Origin: Marisa cornuarietis | Taxonomy: Eukaryota > Mollusca > Gastropoda > Architaenioglossa > Ampullariidae | Length of the DNA stretch: 64,000 bases | NCBI GenBank assembly: GCA_004794655.1 | Contig: SMMW01000575.1 | Span: forward strand, 13,653,001 to 13,717,000 | Direction of reading: 5' to 3' | In this document: positions 34,797-47,374 of the stretch, in pieces | Layout: each line of letters begins with the position of its first letter | Numbering within the stretch: position 1 is the stretch's first letter | Made by a program: the position numbers and the translations under genes | Notes under the pieces: model-generated | The model's database searches: none | Told to the model about the DNA's origin: nothing | The model's input: only the letters and a program-made list of their open reading frames with translations

Positions 34797-37385
34797 TCAG
34801 TCATGACTTTGATGCATTTTTCTTGTCAGAGACATGGTTAAAAGAGATAGGCGATGAACCAGTAATCAAAGACCTTACACCACAGGGCTATACGTTTGCA
34901 CATAGTCCCAGGAGTGGTAGGAGTGGAGGTGGAGTTGGTGTCTTATTTAAACTACATCTGAAGTTTACAGTGTTGAAGAGACAAACACAGTACAGGTCCT
35001 TTGAGTACATAACAGCAAGACTGACATTAGCCAAGCAGACATTAGAGATCATTTGTTTATATAGACCTCCTCCATCTAAATAGAATCAGCTTTCAGATTC
35101 TCTGTTTCTTGAGGAGTCAAAGTTGTTATTAGATCCTCCCACAGATGTTGATCAGTTAGCAGAGTTATATAATCAGACTCTATCAGGGCTGCTTGATAAG
35201 CATGCTCCTGCAGTTAGCAAAATTGTTTTAGATAGACCAGATTGTGCGTGGTTTTGTGAGGGGGTGAGTGAAGCCAAGAAACAGAGACAGCTGGCAGAGA
35301 AAAAGTGGAGGAAGACCAAACTTGAGATTGACAGACAGCTGTATAAGCTAGCCATAAATAAATATGTGTGTGCTGTAAAAAAGGCTAAATCGTTATTCGT
35401 GCAGGAGCAGCTAGAGTGGAAATCCCAGAAAGACTTTTGACATTGTGAACAGCCTGCTGGGTAAGAACGGAACTAGTCCGGTTCTTCCTGAGGTGGATGT
35501 CAAGTCAGCTGCTGATCAGCTGTCTTCCTTCTTTGTTAATAAGATAAAGGAAATTAGTGCTGGACTTGAGAGTGCAGCTTGTGAGTTGCCAGAGTGTGAG
35601 GAAGACTATTCTGTGCCATTTGCTGGTGTTCCGCTCACTTCTTTCACGTCTATTGATGAGAGCTACTTGAGGAAACTTGTAGCAAGATCAACAAAAACTT
35701 CATGTGCTGTGGATCCTGTACCAACTAAATTTATTATTCAACTTCTGGACATTCTATTTCCTGTCATTTTGGACATTATTAATGGCAGTTTGAGAGCAGG
35801 TTGTGTTCCACGGTGTTTTAAACAGGCTGTTTTCAAGCCCTTGTTGAAAAAGGCAAACCTGGATCTTTCTGACTGTAAAACCTATCGTCCAGTGTCAAAT
35901 TTATCATATATTTCCAAGCTACTTGAGAGGGTGGTCGCAGAGCAGCTTATGACCCATTTTATTACTCATGGCTGCCTAGATAAATTTCAGTCAGCGTATC
36001 GTCCTGGCTTCAGCACAGAAACTGCTCTTCTTCGTGTGACCAATGACATTCTTTGTAGTGTCAACTCTGGCAACTGGCAACTTAGTGCTGTTAGTATTAC
36101 TCGATCTGAGTAGTGCATTTGACACCATCAACCACCGCCTGCTGCTCCAGAGACTGTCGTCAGAGGCTGGTATCCAGGGCGCTGCGCTGCAGTGGATTGA
36201 CTCCTATCTTGCCGATAGATCTCAGAGAGTGATTGTCGGCTCTGCAAGCTCTGAGGCAGTTCCTCTGGTGTGTGGCGTACCACAGGGATCCGTTCTGGGT
36301 CCATTATTATTTTCTGTATATACTTCACAGCTTGGACAGGTAATCGAACGCTTTCAGATGGGACGACAGTTCTTTGCGGACGATACACAGATTCTAAACA
36401 GTTTTCCCCCCGACCCAGCAGTGGCTAGGAATGCGCTTCATTGCCTTGAATCTTGTTGTGTTGCGGTGAAGGCCTGGATGACCAGAAATCGTCTTAAACT
36501 CAACGACGACAAGACAGAAGCGTTACTGTGCGGCCCCAGGGCCAGAAGGGAGCAGATCGGCATTAGTGCCGTGCAGGTCGGTGACGCCTCCATAGCCTTT
36601 GCTGACTGTGTACGGGACCTCGGGCTGTTTATTGATGCAGAACTCTCCATGTGTAATCATGTTAGTTCTGTTGTGGCAAATTCCTACTACTTTTTGAGGA
36701 CTTTAGGTAGACTACGGCCCATGCTGACTCAAGCTGCTGCCAACTCACTTGCTGTGGCTTCCATCATATCAAGATTAGACTACTGTAATAGTGCATTGTG
36801 GGGTATACCTGCTACGCAGTTGGATCGACTCACAAGAGTTCAAAACGCAGCCGCCAGGATTGTCACCCGTGCAAAGTCGTCCACTGTGCACATCACCTCT
36901 ATCCTACAGAGTCTTCACTGGCTCCCAGTGAACAAGCGCATTGATCACAAAGTGCTTTCGATTGCACAGTCCTGCATGTTTAAAACTGCTCCTGAATATT
37001 TACAAGAGGTAGTTCCTCCTTACCAGCCGTCACGTGGTCTGCGCTCTGGCTCCCAGTCACGCTTCTGTCTCCCTGCAGTGGAAGACACAAACAAGAAGCG
37101 CACTGGAGCCAGGGCCTTCAAAAACGCGGCACCTAAACTGTGGAATGCTCTGCCATCGTCATTGTCCACCATCACCTCATAAACCACGTTTCGAAAAAAG
37201 ACTGAAGACCCATCTGTTTATTTAAGACGGACTTAAACTTAAACAACCAAGCAACACTTGTGTCTTTATTTTTTACTTTCCTGGTGTTTATCTGTTTATT
37301 TACTTTTCTTTTTTTTTTTGCTGCGCAATGAGCATTCTTCCGAATGGATACCTGCGCATTACAAATGGACATCATCATCATTCAG
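34797..37385 (+). mobile_element. L2/CR1-group non-LTR retrotransposon, nearly complete RT, inactivated
   Basis: Plus strand. An endonuclease remnant (FFLSETWLKEIGDEPV, GRSGGGVGVLF, LEIICLYRPP) at 34823-35083 is followed by an internal deletion. The linker and RT follow from about 35120: PLLKKANLDLSDCKTYRPVS, FQSAYRPGFSTETALL, then a frameshift near 36090. The next motifs are LLDLSSAFDTINH, GVPQGSVLGPLLFS, catalytic FFADDTQIL (about 36375) and LDYCNSALWGIP. The thumb and C-terminal part have LHWLPVNKRI and KLWNALPSSLSTIT. The last coding piece, FEKRLKTHLFI, lies in another frame (about 37185-37225). A TGCGCAATGAGCATTC 3' UTR motif and a short CATCATCATCATTC tail end the copy. It separates Gly/Tyr genes 1 and 2. 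Confidence 0.87.
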
Positions 37386-40270
37386 TCAAAGCCCACAGAA
37401 GCCAAAATATTAAAAAAAGTTTGGAATCTTTAAAGGGGTACTCAAATGTTTTCTTTTTGAGTCGTGTTGGCATTTTTGATAAATAAATTTATATTTTGTG
37501 TCACATCTGTTGTTTTGAGTAGCGTGTAGATCACGTGTAAGAGTTGGGACGGCAACATGTTCAAGAAGCTACACATGGAAAATTGTCACTGCAAATACTA
37601 TATGATATCGTGAAGAACGAAATATGTTAAATATTCCAAACAAACCACAGCAAGGTCAGCAGGCATCAGCAGCTTTTGTCTTCCTTGGTTTATGTTGAGT
37701 GTCCACCGCAGGCGAAGTTTCTCGGTAACATGTGATAACTTGGGATAACTATACCGAGAACCTTTGACATCGCAACAACCGCTAGATGAACGTTCTTGTG
37801 GAGTTTTCGTGTTTTCAAAGGGCCCAAGGCTCGGATGCTAGTTACAGGCAACATTCGTGACTGCAAACTCGATCAGTATTGTTGTCTTCATGCGTTCGTC
37901 ATCAACCACTGCGCATGCATGTGAGATTCTTCGAGTCACCAACCAGCAGACTAATGTTTTTGTGCAAAACGGTTTACATTTTACGATTATGCAAGCACAT
38001 TAACTTGAAAGTTTGAAACAATTAAATGGAATGATTATAACAGATCCTTTACTAGTTAAGGGATGACAGTATTACCGTATTTTAGGTACTTTGTAAATCG
38101 TGTCAGTACACCTTTATTTTACCTATACATTATTTGGAAACGGTGTTTAAAATAGATGTGGCCGTGAGTGTCGTGCAGTAGAGTGATGGGCCATGGAGTA
38201 TGTGGCCAGGCGTGTTTGTTTGGGCCTGGTTAATGCCATGGTGTGACTGGCCTGGCATATGCCATGGAGTATTTTGATTGGGGAATGTGATTTGGAGTAT
38301 TTGACAAGACAGTATTTTGACCAGAGAGTATATTTTGCCTTGGAGTATTTGACCCTGGTAAATGGGTAGTAGCCACTTACCTAAAAAGGAGGAACTTGCT
38401 AACCCAAGAGTAGCAAGACAGGAAGAAGGTGTGGTCGTTCGCCCCCAAGAGGCAGCGCGACTTGTTTCCAGCGTATGTCCCCCTATTGGAGGCGTCTGTG
38501 GTTTGAGATATTCGTGGATTTTTATTTTTTTTTTTTTTTGGGGGGGGAGGAATCAGTGGAACATTAGTCTCAAGTGACTTTAATTAACAGTATTGTTAAA
38601 AACAGTATCAAGAGTAAATGGTATAAAAGTGATCTTGTGCCGAACCATAAATGCTTGTATTTTCTGTTGACTTTCAAACTGAGGAAAAGAAACTTATGTT
38701 TAGGACTGTGTATAATTGGAATCGTTAGATAATAATAAGAATTAACTGTGGGCGTATATTAAGCTATCGTTTTTCTTCATTAACCGTGTATTTTATTGAT
38801 TAATGTAACGTAATTTTTCCATAATTAAGTTTAGACAGGCCCTACAAAGAGGTAGATTTAAAACACGCAAAGTGTGAGTGTCTTTGAGACATTTGTTGGG
38901 CAGTTACTTCAAAGGTGGTGTACAAATGGGGGTCTTGTGAGGCAGGCCAACTTTGTTATTAATCGCTTTTTTTGCTGGAAAATGGCTTTAAATATTTTTT
39001 CTTTTAAGATGTAAATTTTTCTTATTCATTTACACCTGCATATTTGGATTGGCTTCACATCAGTCCTATGACGTTATATGATGACTTTAACATATGCTCA
39101 CATCCTTGTCGGAGCTAAGCTCTTGCAGCAATAAAGAATTAGTCAATCAATCGATCTTTCCCCCCCCTCTCTCTCTCTCTCTCTTTCTCATTTTTACGAG
39201 GTATCATATGAATTGATGTCGAAGTCACAGGCACGAAAAAATATACGATGTTTGCAATGTCATAACCTTCCTCAAATTTTCAGCTGGAGCCACTTGTGTC
39301 ATGCCACCGGTAATGAGTAACGTAAGAATTCAAATAAAAATGTTTTAAAGCAAACTTTACTAACCAAATCCTACGAACTTCCGGTTAAAAAAGGGAATGC
39401 TGCCAATATTTTGGTTAGGATAAGACGAATCACGTAGTTTCAGTAATGCACAAAAAGACGCAAACGAGAGAGAAAGAGCGAGAGAGAGCAAGAAAGACTG
39501 AGAAAACATTCAAAAGAAGTGAACTGTACTAAGATCCCAGGCATCTTATAGTGTGAGATAGGCTACGTCTGTATGGCCGTTTGAAGTGTTGACCGACCAG
39601 TGGGAGATGGGAAGACAAGGGGGCCAGAGAGCAAGCAGAAAGCCTACTCTGTCCAACAGTTTAGTCATGTGGTACCTAACTGGGTACATGTGTCGTGTTT
39701 CGCACAACAACTTTTGTATTCTTCCGAAGTGTATTTTACGTTATTATTTATTACAACTAGCACGCCGGGGTAAAGTGTCGATCGTACGTGACTGCGTTTT
39801 GGGCAGTATACTTTGTCTTTTCAGTGGCACGCAAAATGTACTCATTAATTGGGAAATGTCAGCCAGTCTAGAAATGTTCCCTACTTTTGTGATGCCCATA
39901 CTTTATAATCTCTGTCCCATTTGTCAGACACACCTTAGTCACCCGTGGTGTAGCGTAAAACGCAGTGTCGGCTGTACACCATCCTGACGTCAGCCACTAT
40001 ACTTCGCAGCTGCAGCTCCTGAATAGGCGAGATAGGAAAATTTAAGCTCCTTGCTTTGTGCTAGTAAAATAATTTTACTTTACGTTTTTATCCCTTTCAG
40101 TTCTTGTGTGATTTAAAAACATTGATACTTCTTAGAGAAACCCTTTATGCAGCTTCTGCTCTACAATAGGCCACCAAACCACCAAAAGAAAAAACAACCT
40201 TACAATAAAGAGACTTAGGCAGTTCACATGGGTTCAAAAAACAGAACAAACCACAGCTGTTTGATCACCA
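37386..40270. other. Intergenic region between the LINE and Gly/Tyr gene 2
   Basis: AT-rich. It contains a T-run to G-run at 38522-38548, repeated GGAGTATTTGA-like phrases at 38190-38355 and a CT-rich tract at about 39162-39185. No splice-supported coding sequence or known transposase was recognised. Confidence 0.4.
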
Positions 40271-40321
40271 CGTCTTTATTACATCCAAGAAGCAATATTA
40301 GCTACACTCAAAACGAACATT

Positions 40322-41416
40322 CTAACCCTTTCTTGGGTAGCCGTAGCCGTAGCCGGCACCATAGCCAGCGCCGTAGCCAGGATAATAACCGCCATAGCCA
40401 ATGCCGGCTCCGTAGCCAGGATAATAGCCACCATAGCCGCCATAGCCAACACCATAGCCAACACCTCCGTAACCCTGCAAGCATAGTGTGACGAAGTTTG
40501 GGGTTTCGTCTTGTCTTTGGTGCTTGTATGGTTATTCCGCCATGTAGCTTTAAGTAAACCTGCTGGACTATCTCAAATTAAATTTTTAACAAAATTTTTT
40601 AAAGTCTTGGGCGTTTGGTTCCCGTACATAGAAATGCAGATGAATAGATTGACGGATAAGACAGAAAAAAGAATTAAACAAAGAAGGAGCTAAGAGGAGA
40701 AAGCAAGATTACACGAATGAAAGAAAAGGAACAAAAATGAAGCGGAAACTTACGATTCCGCCGTATGGGTAGCCGTAACCACCATATCCAATGCCACGTC
40801 CTCCAAGCAGGTAACCTCCCATGGCGCTAGCCACGAGGGCGCAGAGAAGGAGAGCGATGACAGTCTTCTGCAAGACGAGTGACAAATACTGACAGTCATG
40901 AGGAGTCGAGTGATCAATGATAAATGGTAATGACAGTCACTATTTAAAAGCGTAATAACTTGGCACAATACGCAGGGACAAAATTTATTCTCAGTTAAAC
41001 AGAGCTCATCTATGATTTGCGAGGTTGGAGGTGAGGGTGAGTTCTCCTCTTTTTGTCTGTCACTTAAACACAAAGAGCTGACCTCACTACTGCTACTCAG
41101 CTTCAGGACTGGGCGTCGAGTAAACCTAAGCAGATCTGAATTAGGAACCGTTGATTTTAAGCAAAATCTAAACGAGGATATGGTATTAGCAAGTTCAAGA
41201 TAATGAATCAACAGTTACATCGTGAATAAATGGGAAAATCCACAATCACGTCAAAGTAGCTATATGTTTGACACACATATTTTCCATATGAGAATAGTAG
41301 AAACTTCTTAACTCTAGGAAGACCAGAGTTTCACCCTTTCTCTTGTGATAGCTTGTAATGAAATTATTGGACTGTTTAAGGTTACTAAGACGATGAAAGA
41401 ACGAAGCACGTACCAT
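40322..41416 (-). CDS. Gly/Tyr-rich secreted protein, gene 2 (PRKG type)
   Basis: Exons 41416-41414 (ATG only), 40867-40754 and 40474-40322, phase 0 junctions, 89 aa. It is a close paralogue of gene 1. The signal peptide differs by one residue (ALVAS for ALMAS). The mature part is GYLLGGRGIGYGGYGYPYGG, then GYGGVGYGVGYGG, YYPGYGAGIGYGG and a second YYPGYGAG, ending GYGYPRKG. Exon 3 keeps the same length as gene 1 although the GYG phrases are arranged differently: one GI-GYGG inserted, one GYG lost. Splice sites are GT-AG. TTTATT at 40275-40280 gives a poly(A) signal 41 bp past the stop. Same promoter spacing as gene 1. Confidence 0.9.
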
Positions 41417-41493
41417 GTCGAAGTTATGTGCTGATCCTAGAATAAACAGAAAGCTCGGCGGAGATGATGTGTTCAGGAGCAGTGCGGCAAGTG

Positions 41494-41503
41494 CTTAAAT
41501 ACA
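41494..41503 (-). promoter_or_regulatory. TATA-like box of Gly/Tyr gene 2
   Basis: Minus-strand TGTATTTAAG, 78 bp upstream of the ATG at 41416, matching gene 1 base for base and in spacing. Confidence 0.7.
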
Positions 41504-41599
41504 AGATTCTGAGGTGAAAAAAACAATTTTATGTTTACAGCTTTTCAGAACGCAAACATCTTCATATCGGCTCGTAGAATGAACAAATAACGATTACTG

Positions 41600-44500
41600 C
41601 ATGACTCTCCTGCTTAGGCCGTCGACGCCTTGCGCATTTGGAGTTTTATTTTCTATTTTATGGATTACAGTGGGGCCGTTCAGCATCAAAGGAGTACAAA
41701 TCAGCCTTGGAAGACGTAAGAAATCAATATGCTTATGGGTATTCTTGCGTTTATAACTGTCGCTGGGGCTCCTCATGAATGAACAACGAATTCACTGTCT
41801 ATGAAGCGAAAGCTTTCGACGTCCATTATCACTTAATGTGGCTTTGTCTGTGGCCTCGATTATGGGACGTTCTTTCCGCCCATCCATGTTTAGGATCACA
41901 GCAGTGTTTATTCCGATTCTTTTTTACTTGTGTTTTTGCGGGGCTCGTAAACGATTGATGTTTTGTTTTGTTTTTTTAAAAAGGCGCACATGCTAAGGAA
42001 GCACGTCATTAGAGTCTTCAGTACATCAGAGTTGGTTTACTGTACGCTAGAAATTTTTAGGCGATTATTTGTGAAAGTGTCTTTAGTACACCGGGAGTTC
42101 GTTAATGAAAGGTCTACTTAAATTACAGAGAGATTGTCACTCATTTTAAGTACGCTGTCAATAAGCAGACGTGTAAAAGATCATTTTCTTGGCCTTTTAT
42201 CAAAAAGTTGACGATAGCAGCGGTGACGGGGACGGTGGCGACGACGACCACGAAACGCGCAGGTCTCCATGAGATTTAGGTATGCTCATTAACCATAACG
42301 AGAATCTGGGTAACCATCCAAAGCGAAGGGACAGTAAAAAGACGAAAGGAGAAAGGGATATAGGTTGTGGTTGATAGTCGACAGCTTAGCTGATAAGCAG
42401 CTGAGTCTTTAGCCGTTTGTGAAAGACTGATTGATTCTGCATGTTTCAGCACGAGGAATACCTATCCTGACCCCCAGATGTTTGTCGATGTCACTGCAAC
42501 AGGAAAACAAAAGCATGACTGTGAGGTCGAACGGATACTTTCTATGTGAATACTTTCTTCCTATTTGATAACAGATGAACGAACAGATGGAAAATGGGAT
42601 TCGGGAGGTTTTTGGTAATGATGGTGGTGTGGTACAGTGGTAGTATAGTCGTTTATTGGTTACCATCGTAGAGCTTCGATGGAAGCTTGCTGTTGTCCTA
42701 TCACTGCGTAGCCCTTCAACAAAAGATGATTTTTAAAAAAAATCATATGACAATCACAGGGAGACTCAATTGTCGATCGGTTTATTAAATGCATCATTTT
42801 TATTGGGATTTGACTTGCTATGAGATTCTTTCACGGTGGTGGAATTTTTAGCTGTATTTTTAAGTTTAGTACTTTTTATGACTTTATTAGATTACCTGTT
42901 CTACTGAGAAACACCATTTTAATATATCGTCTTTCCTCATCAGGCGTTCAATATAGTGGAGAATAGGGTAGCACTAAACTATCGATGCATAGCTTTTTAT
43001 TTTTGTTTCAGTAGCTATGGTTTTCTTGTTGAGACTTTTTTAATGGGATAGAAATGAAACGTGGTGATGAGAAAAGTGGCCGACAACAGAGTAAAATATG
43101 CAAGATTAAAACTTTGATGCAAGCACCTTGTAAATGCAAGACCTCTCCCCGCTCTTCCTCTATGTCATGAGTTGGGAACGTCGGACCAGCCAAGGCAACA
43201 GCAATCGAAACTCAAAGCTTTTTCATAGCTATATAAATTTATATTAAGTGAATCATGACCATAACGTAAATTTCGATGGACAGATAAGGGAAGTCCATTA
43301 CAGGATAGGCAGTCATACGAGTACCTGACGGGACAGACACTATGCTTCTCGTGGTTGCCTTTGTCTATATGAACTATTTTATAGACTTAGGAATGCATGT
43401 GATCTCCACCCCATGCCTAAGGTAGACTGCTTACGGCTTGATTACTGTTGAAATGTGTAGCGTTCTTCGACTATCCCGGCAATAAGAACAAAATGATCGT
43501 CGACATTGCTGTGTACCTCGGTGTACAGTTCAGGCATACAAATGTTCAAAATTATCCTTTCATAGTTTTCCAAATTTTAGCAAATGAAAAAGCTTCAGCT
43601 ATCAAAATTTGTTTGGTTTTATTAGTGTATTTGTACATTACATGTATTTTTTAGTATGTGCTTGGACATTTTGTAAATGCCATAAGTCAATCCATCAGGA
43701 TGAGTTATGTGTGTTTACTCTATATTTATGATTATTATTAATGTACTTTCATTGTAAAATCACAAACAGAAAATTGTGCATTAGGAAAAAAGATTGTGCC
43801 ACTATATACTCTTTGTCCTCTATGAACTTTCTTATTTTAAACATGTATTTTACAGACTCCAAGAAGTTTTTTCGTTATGCTTTTCATAGCAGGAGAGCAT
43901 ATTTCTCGTCCGTCTAGTTACGAAAAGGAAGGTTGTGGTAGCTCAGAGGACGATGAGTGCCAGGCAAGTCGGCGTTGTGCATGTTGCAAAATTGCTAACA
44001 CACTGGCGAAACTACAGCTTGGCCAAATATAGCATGCTAATTTTTATGTAAATAATTTTGCTCGGTCCACGAATGATGCTATACATTCCAAGATGGCTCT
44101 CGGAGGAAATAAGATTTCCCTGTCCTACCTTAAGTCATAGCCATAACAACATAGTGGTATCTCGGCACCAAACCACAATCTGTTATGGCAAGCTTGTCGG
44201 CTGTCGATCAGTTCGAGTGATAAACAGTTTATTCATATAAAAATGTAAATGTATTTAATTGGATCCGGCACCCACCTATGTCTTAATATCTTGTGTTTTT
44301 CGTAGTATTTTATGGTATGACATATCCAGATAGATGGATGTGCTTCCTTCCATCTGGTTTTTAAATATCAGCACCAAAAATAGCTTATTCGTCTCTTTCA
44401 TTATTTAAGACCCCTCGTTACTTTTTACTCCTTCCGCTATATCAGCTGTTTTAATGGACTTTTTAAAAATGTTTTTTGATGTTTTAGTCGATATTACCAT
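41600..44500. other. Intergenic region upstream of gene 2
   Basis: To about 42190 this is the gene 1/gene 2 duplication flank. From there to 44500 it is AT-rich unique-looking sequence with no gene I can support. Confidence 0.4.
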
Positions 44501-45020
44501 TCTGTATGTCTAATTCAAGCACACGTATGCCAAAAAGATTTGTTGCGCAGAGACAAATGGCAAAAGAGTCTGACATAATGGCGTCTGACATGAAAGTGCG
44601 TATGAAGCAAGGTGTGTAGCTGAATTTCTTCACGCAGAAAAAAATCTACCCATTGACATCGTTGACTGCTGGTGACAGTAAATGTTACCACACCAAGGCA
44701 GCGGACGGCGCGTTTAGCCGTGATAACAACGACGTTAAAGACATGGCCATGCACGATCACACTACGAAATGAAGATAATCTTTGAAGACCGTAAAGCACA
44801 TTGCCAATCTTGACTGGACTTTCTTACTACGCCTACAATAAGCTCCAGATCTGGCGCCCTCTGACTTACATCTGTACAGGCCAATGAAATATGAAGTCCA
44901 TGGACAATATTTTGCTAGCTACGACGCCGTGATAGTGCCTTAAACAGAGAGTCCATCGCCGCTGATGCAGATTTTCCCAATAGTGGCATGCGGGTTCTTA
45001 CTCTTTGTTGACGAAAATGA
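44500..45020 (+). mobile_element. Mariner-type transposon relic
   Basis: Plus-strand fragments resemble a mariner transposase with an N-terminal helix-turn-helix (GCAGAGACAAATGGC region, ending AEFLHAEKN) and the distal LAPSDLHLYRPMK segment at about 44855-44885. The family version is APSDFHLFGP. The middle of the gene is missing and many stops occur, so it is dead. Related relics lie at 54240-54540 and 60950-61420. Confidence 0.65.
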
Positions 45021-45459
45021 ATAGTCAAGGGTGGTGACTACGTCGCAAAATAGTGTTTTTTGCAGCTGAGAGTGTGCTCTATAAAACAGTGTTATTGTGC
45101 TCTTTGTATCTATTGTAGTTTCTATGGAACAACTAAGGAACCACCTTCGTACATTAGTTTTCCTTTTTAAGAAAGAGTCGCCTATTCTGGACCTTACATA
45201 GATAAGTCTTATAAAAGAATGGTTTTAGTACATATATGTCTCTCGTGATCGTACTGGACTATCTTCAAAACAAATTATCTAAAAGATTGTCTTTTCTACC
45301 TAAACGCGGAAGAAATTGAAATGCACGTTTTTAATTTGTCCTAAATTCTAGATAAAATCAGAGAATTTCTAAGAACTGTGGTCACCCCAAAATAGTCTCG
45401 ACAAAGTAGATTACTTTGTCGTTCTTCTTGCGCTTGTTGGTAACGGTGTTCTTTGCTAT

Positions 45460-46390
45460 CGTTGGATGTATTTGTGACGACAACGAGAACTTGTACAGAG
45501 AGCGCATCGATGAGTTTGTGACATGGTGCGATTCTAACTTTCTTGTTTTAAACGCCAGCAAGACCAAAGAAATGTTATTTGATTTTCGAAAGGAAAAAGG
45601 GATTGTCCATCCTGTTTACATCAACGATGAAGTTATTGAGATGGTTACAGAGTACAAGTACTTGGGAGTATTGCAAGATAGCAAATTAAACTAGTCAAGT
45701 CATGTGGATGCTGTTTTTTAGGAAAACACAGTCAAGATTGTTCTTCTTGCGCAAACTTAGATCTTTTCAGGTTTGCAACAAGATGTTGAGTATGTTTTAT
45801 CAGAATATCGTGTGTAGTGTGATAGAGTTTGCAGCGGTGTGCTGGGGAGGGAGTGTGTCTATGCGCGACACTGGCAGGCTGAACAAGCTGATAAGGAAAG
45901 CGAGCTCGGTTGTAGGTCAGAGTCTTGATCTATTTGAACCTCTTGTTGAGAGAAGGCAGGCCAGGAAGGCTAGAGGTATTTTGCTCGATCCAGACCATCC
46001 CCTCCACGGCACACTGATGGAACTACGCATGCAACGTAGTGGAAGATTTGCTATGCCAAGGTGCAGAACAGAACGTTTTCGTCGTTCGTTCATTCCGGCT
46101 GCTGTTAGACTTTTTAACAATAGTAGACCTATCGGCTGACTTTGGATTTTATGCATTGAGGATGGCTTTGTAGGTTTTATGATTTTGGTAGTTGTGTGAA
46201 ATGTTTTAATTTTTTTTAAAAGGTTATGGATGTGTTGTATTGAGAAGGTGTGTGTTAGTATGGGAATGTTGAAGTATGTGTAGTATTTTAGGAATTTGTT
46301 AGTTGTACTATTTTTATATATGCTCTTGCTGTCGACTAATGTAACTCCACTGAGGATTAATAAATTTGTCTTGTCTTTTCTTTTCTTGTC
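45460..46390 (+). mobile_element. Rex1/CR1-like LINE 3' fragment
   Basis: Plus strand. RT palm-to-thumb and C-terminal part: NASKTKEMLFDFRKEK, YKYLGVLQDSKLN, then stops at about 45692 and 45720. It continues with RLFFLRKLRSFQVCNKML, CWGGSVSMRDTGRLNKL, DPDHPLHGTL and RRSFIPAAVRLFNNS. This order is typical of Rex1/Babar-type elements, where the C-terminus resembles RxxxFxPxAVRLLN. 5' truncated, ending in TTGTC/TTTTC tail repeats near 46365-46390. It lies inside a duplicated unit whose motif TTTGTCGTTCTTCTTGCGCT recurs at 45416, 46568, 54938 and 61807. Confidence 0.83.
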
Positions 46391-47374
46391 TTCTACTTGT
46401 TGTTTTTATTCTTAATGTTCTGTTATCATCAATGTTCTTGTTATTGTTATTCTTGATAATTATTATATTATTTTTCCTAAAAAATTAATTGCACGTTCTT
46501 AGTTTGTCACAAATGCTAGATAGAGAGAAACAAATTTAATGGTCTCGACAAAGTGTACTACTGCATATTGTCGTTCTTCTTGCGCTTCTTGTTGGTAACG
46601 CTGTTCTTCTATTTCTTGTTTTTATTGCTACTGTGTTGCTATCGTTAACGTTCTTGTTATCGTAAATGTTATTGCTATTCTCGATCACTATTTTATTGTT
46701 GTCAAATGTTCATGTCAGTTCAGTGTGGCAACTTCAAACAAACGGAGACCAGGGGGAACTTCTTTAGACTGTTTTGCTGACTCTCGTGTCCATGAAATAT
46801 AATGATACAGAGTGTGGCCCTAACAATAATTTATATTTAAAAAAATTATCGAACTTACAGGTAATTGTATTTCTTCATAAAACACGGAATTCGTAATGTG
46901 GAGGCTCATTCGGAATGTGATAAATGCTCAAAAGTACGTTGAAATAAAATTTGAGCTTTTTTAACAAGGTAAAGGGAAGACAACAGAAATGCAGGATACC
47001 TGATAGATGCCATGTGGTAACAGTAACGAAGACTGGATGCTTTCTGATAATACAGAGACACTAAAAGCTAGTAAAGGAATCTAAATGGAACCGATCGCAA
47101 ACCTAAAACAATAATACCGCGACACACTGTTGGGACAAAAAACACTGATTTCCTCATTTAACCCAGAGAAAGTAGGTTAATAGTCTAGTGGACACAGAAA
47201 GAGAGTGGGACAGTGCTTGAGAGGTGTACAGATTAGCTTTTGCATTTCTTTTTTATGTAATAATAACGACCAAGTAAACATTTGCTAAAAATTCGACAAT
47301 GGAAACAATAAAGCTCATCTGATCACTGTGTATTTATTAAATCAGAGTAGACAGGCAACTGCTTTTCACACATT

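Noticed and set aside
39586..39987. 133-codon plus-strand frame
   Set aside because: No recognisable domain, no splice or promoter context, unremarkable composition. Most likely chance.
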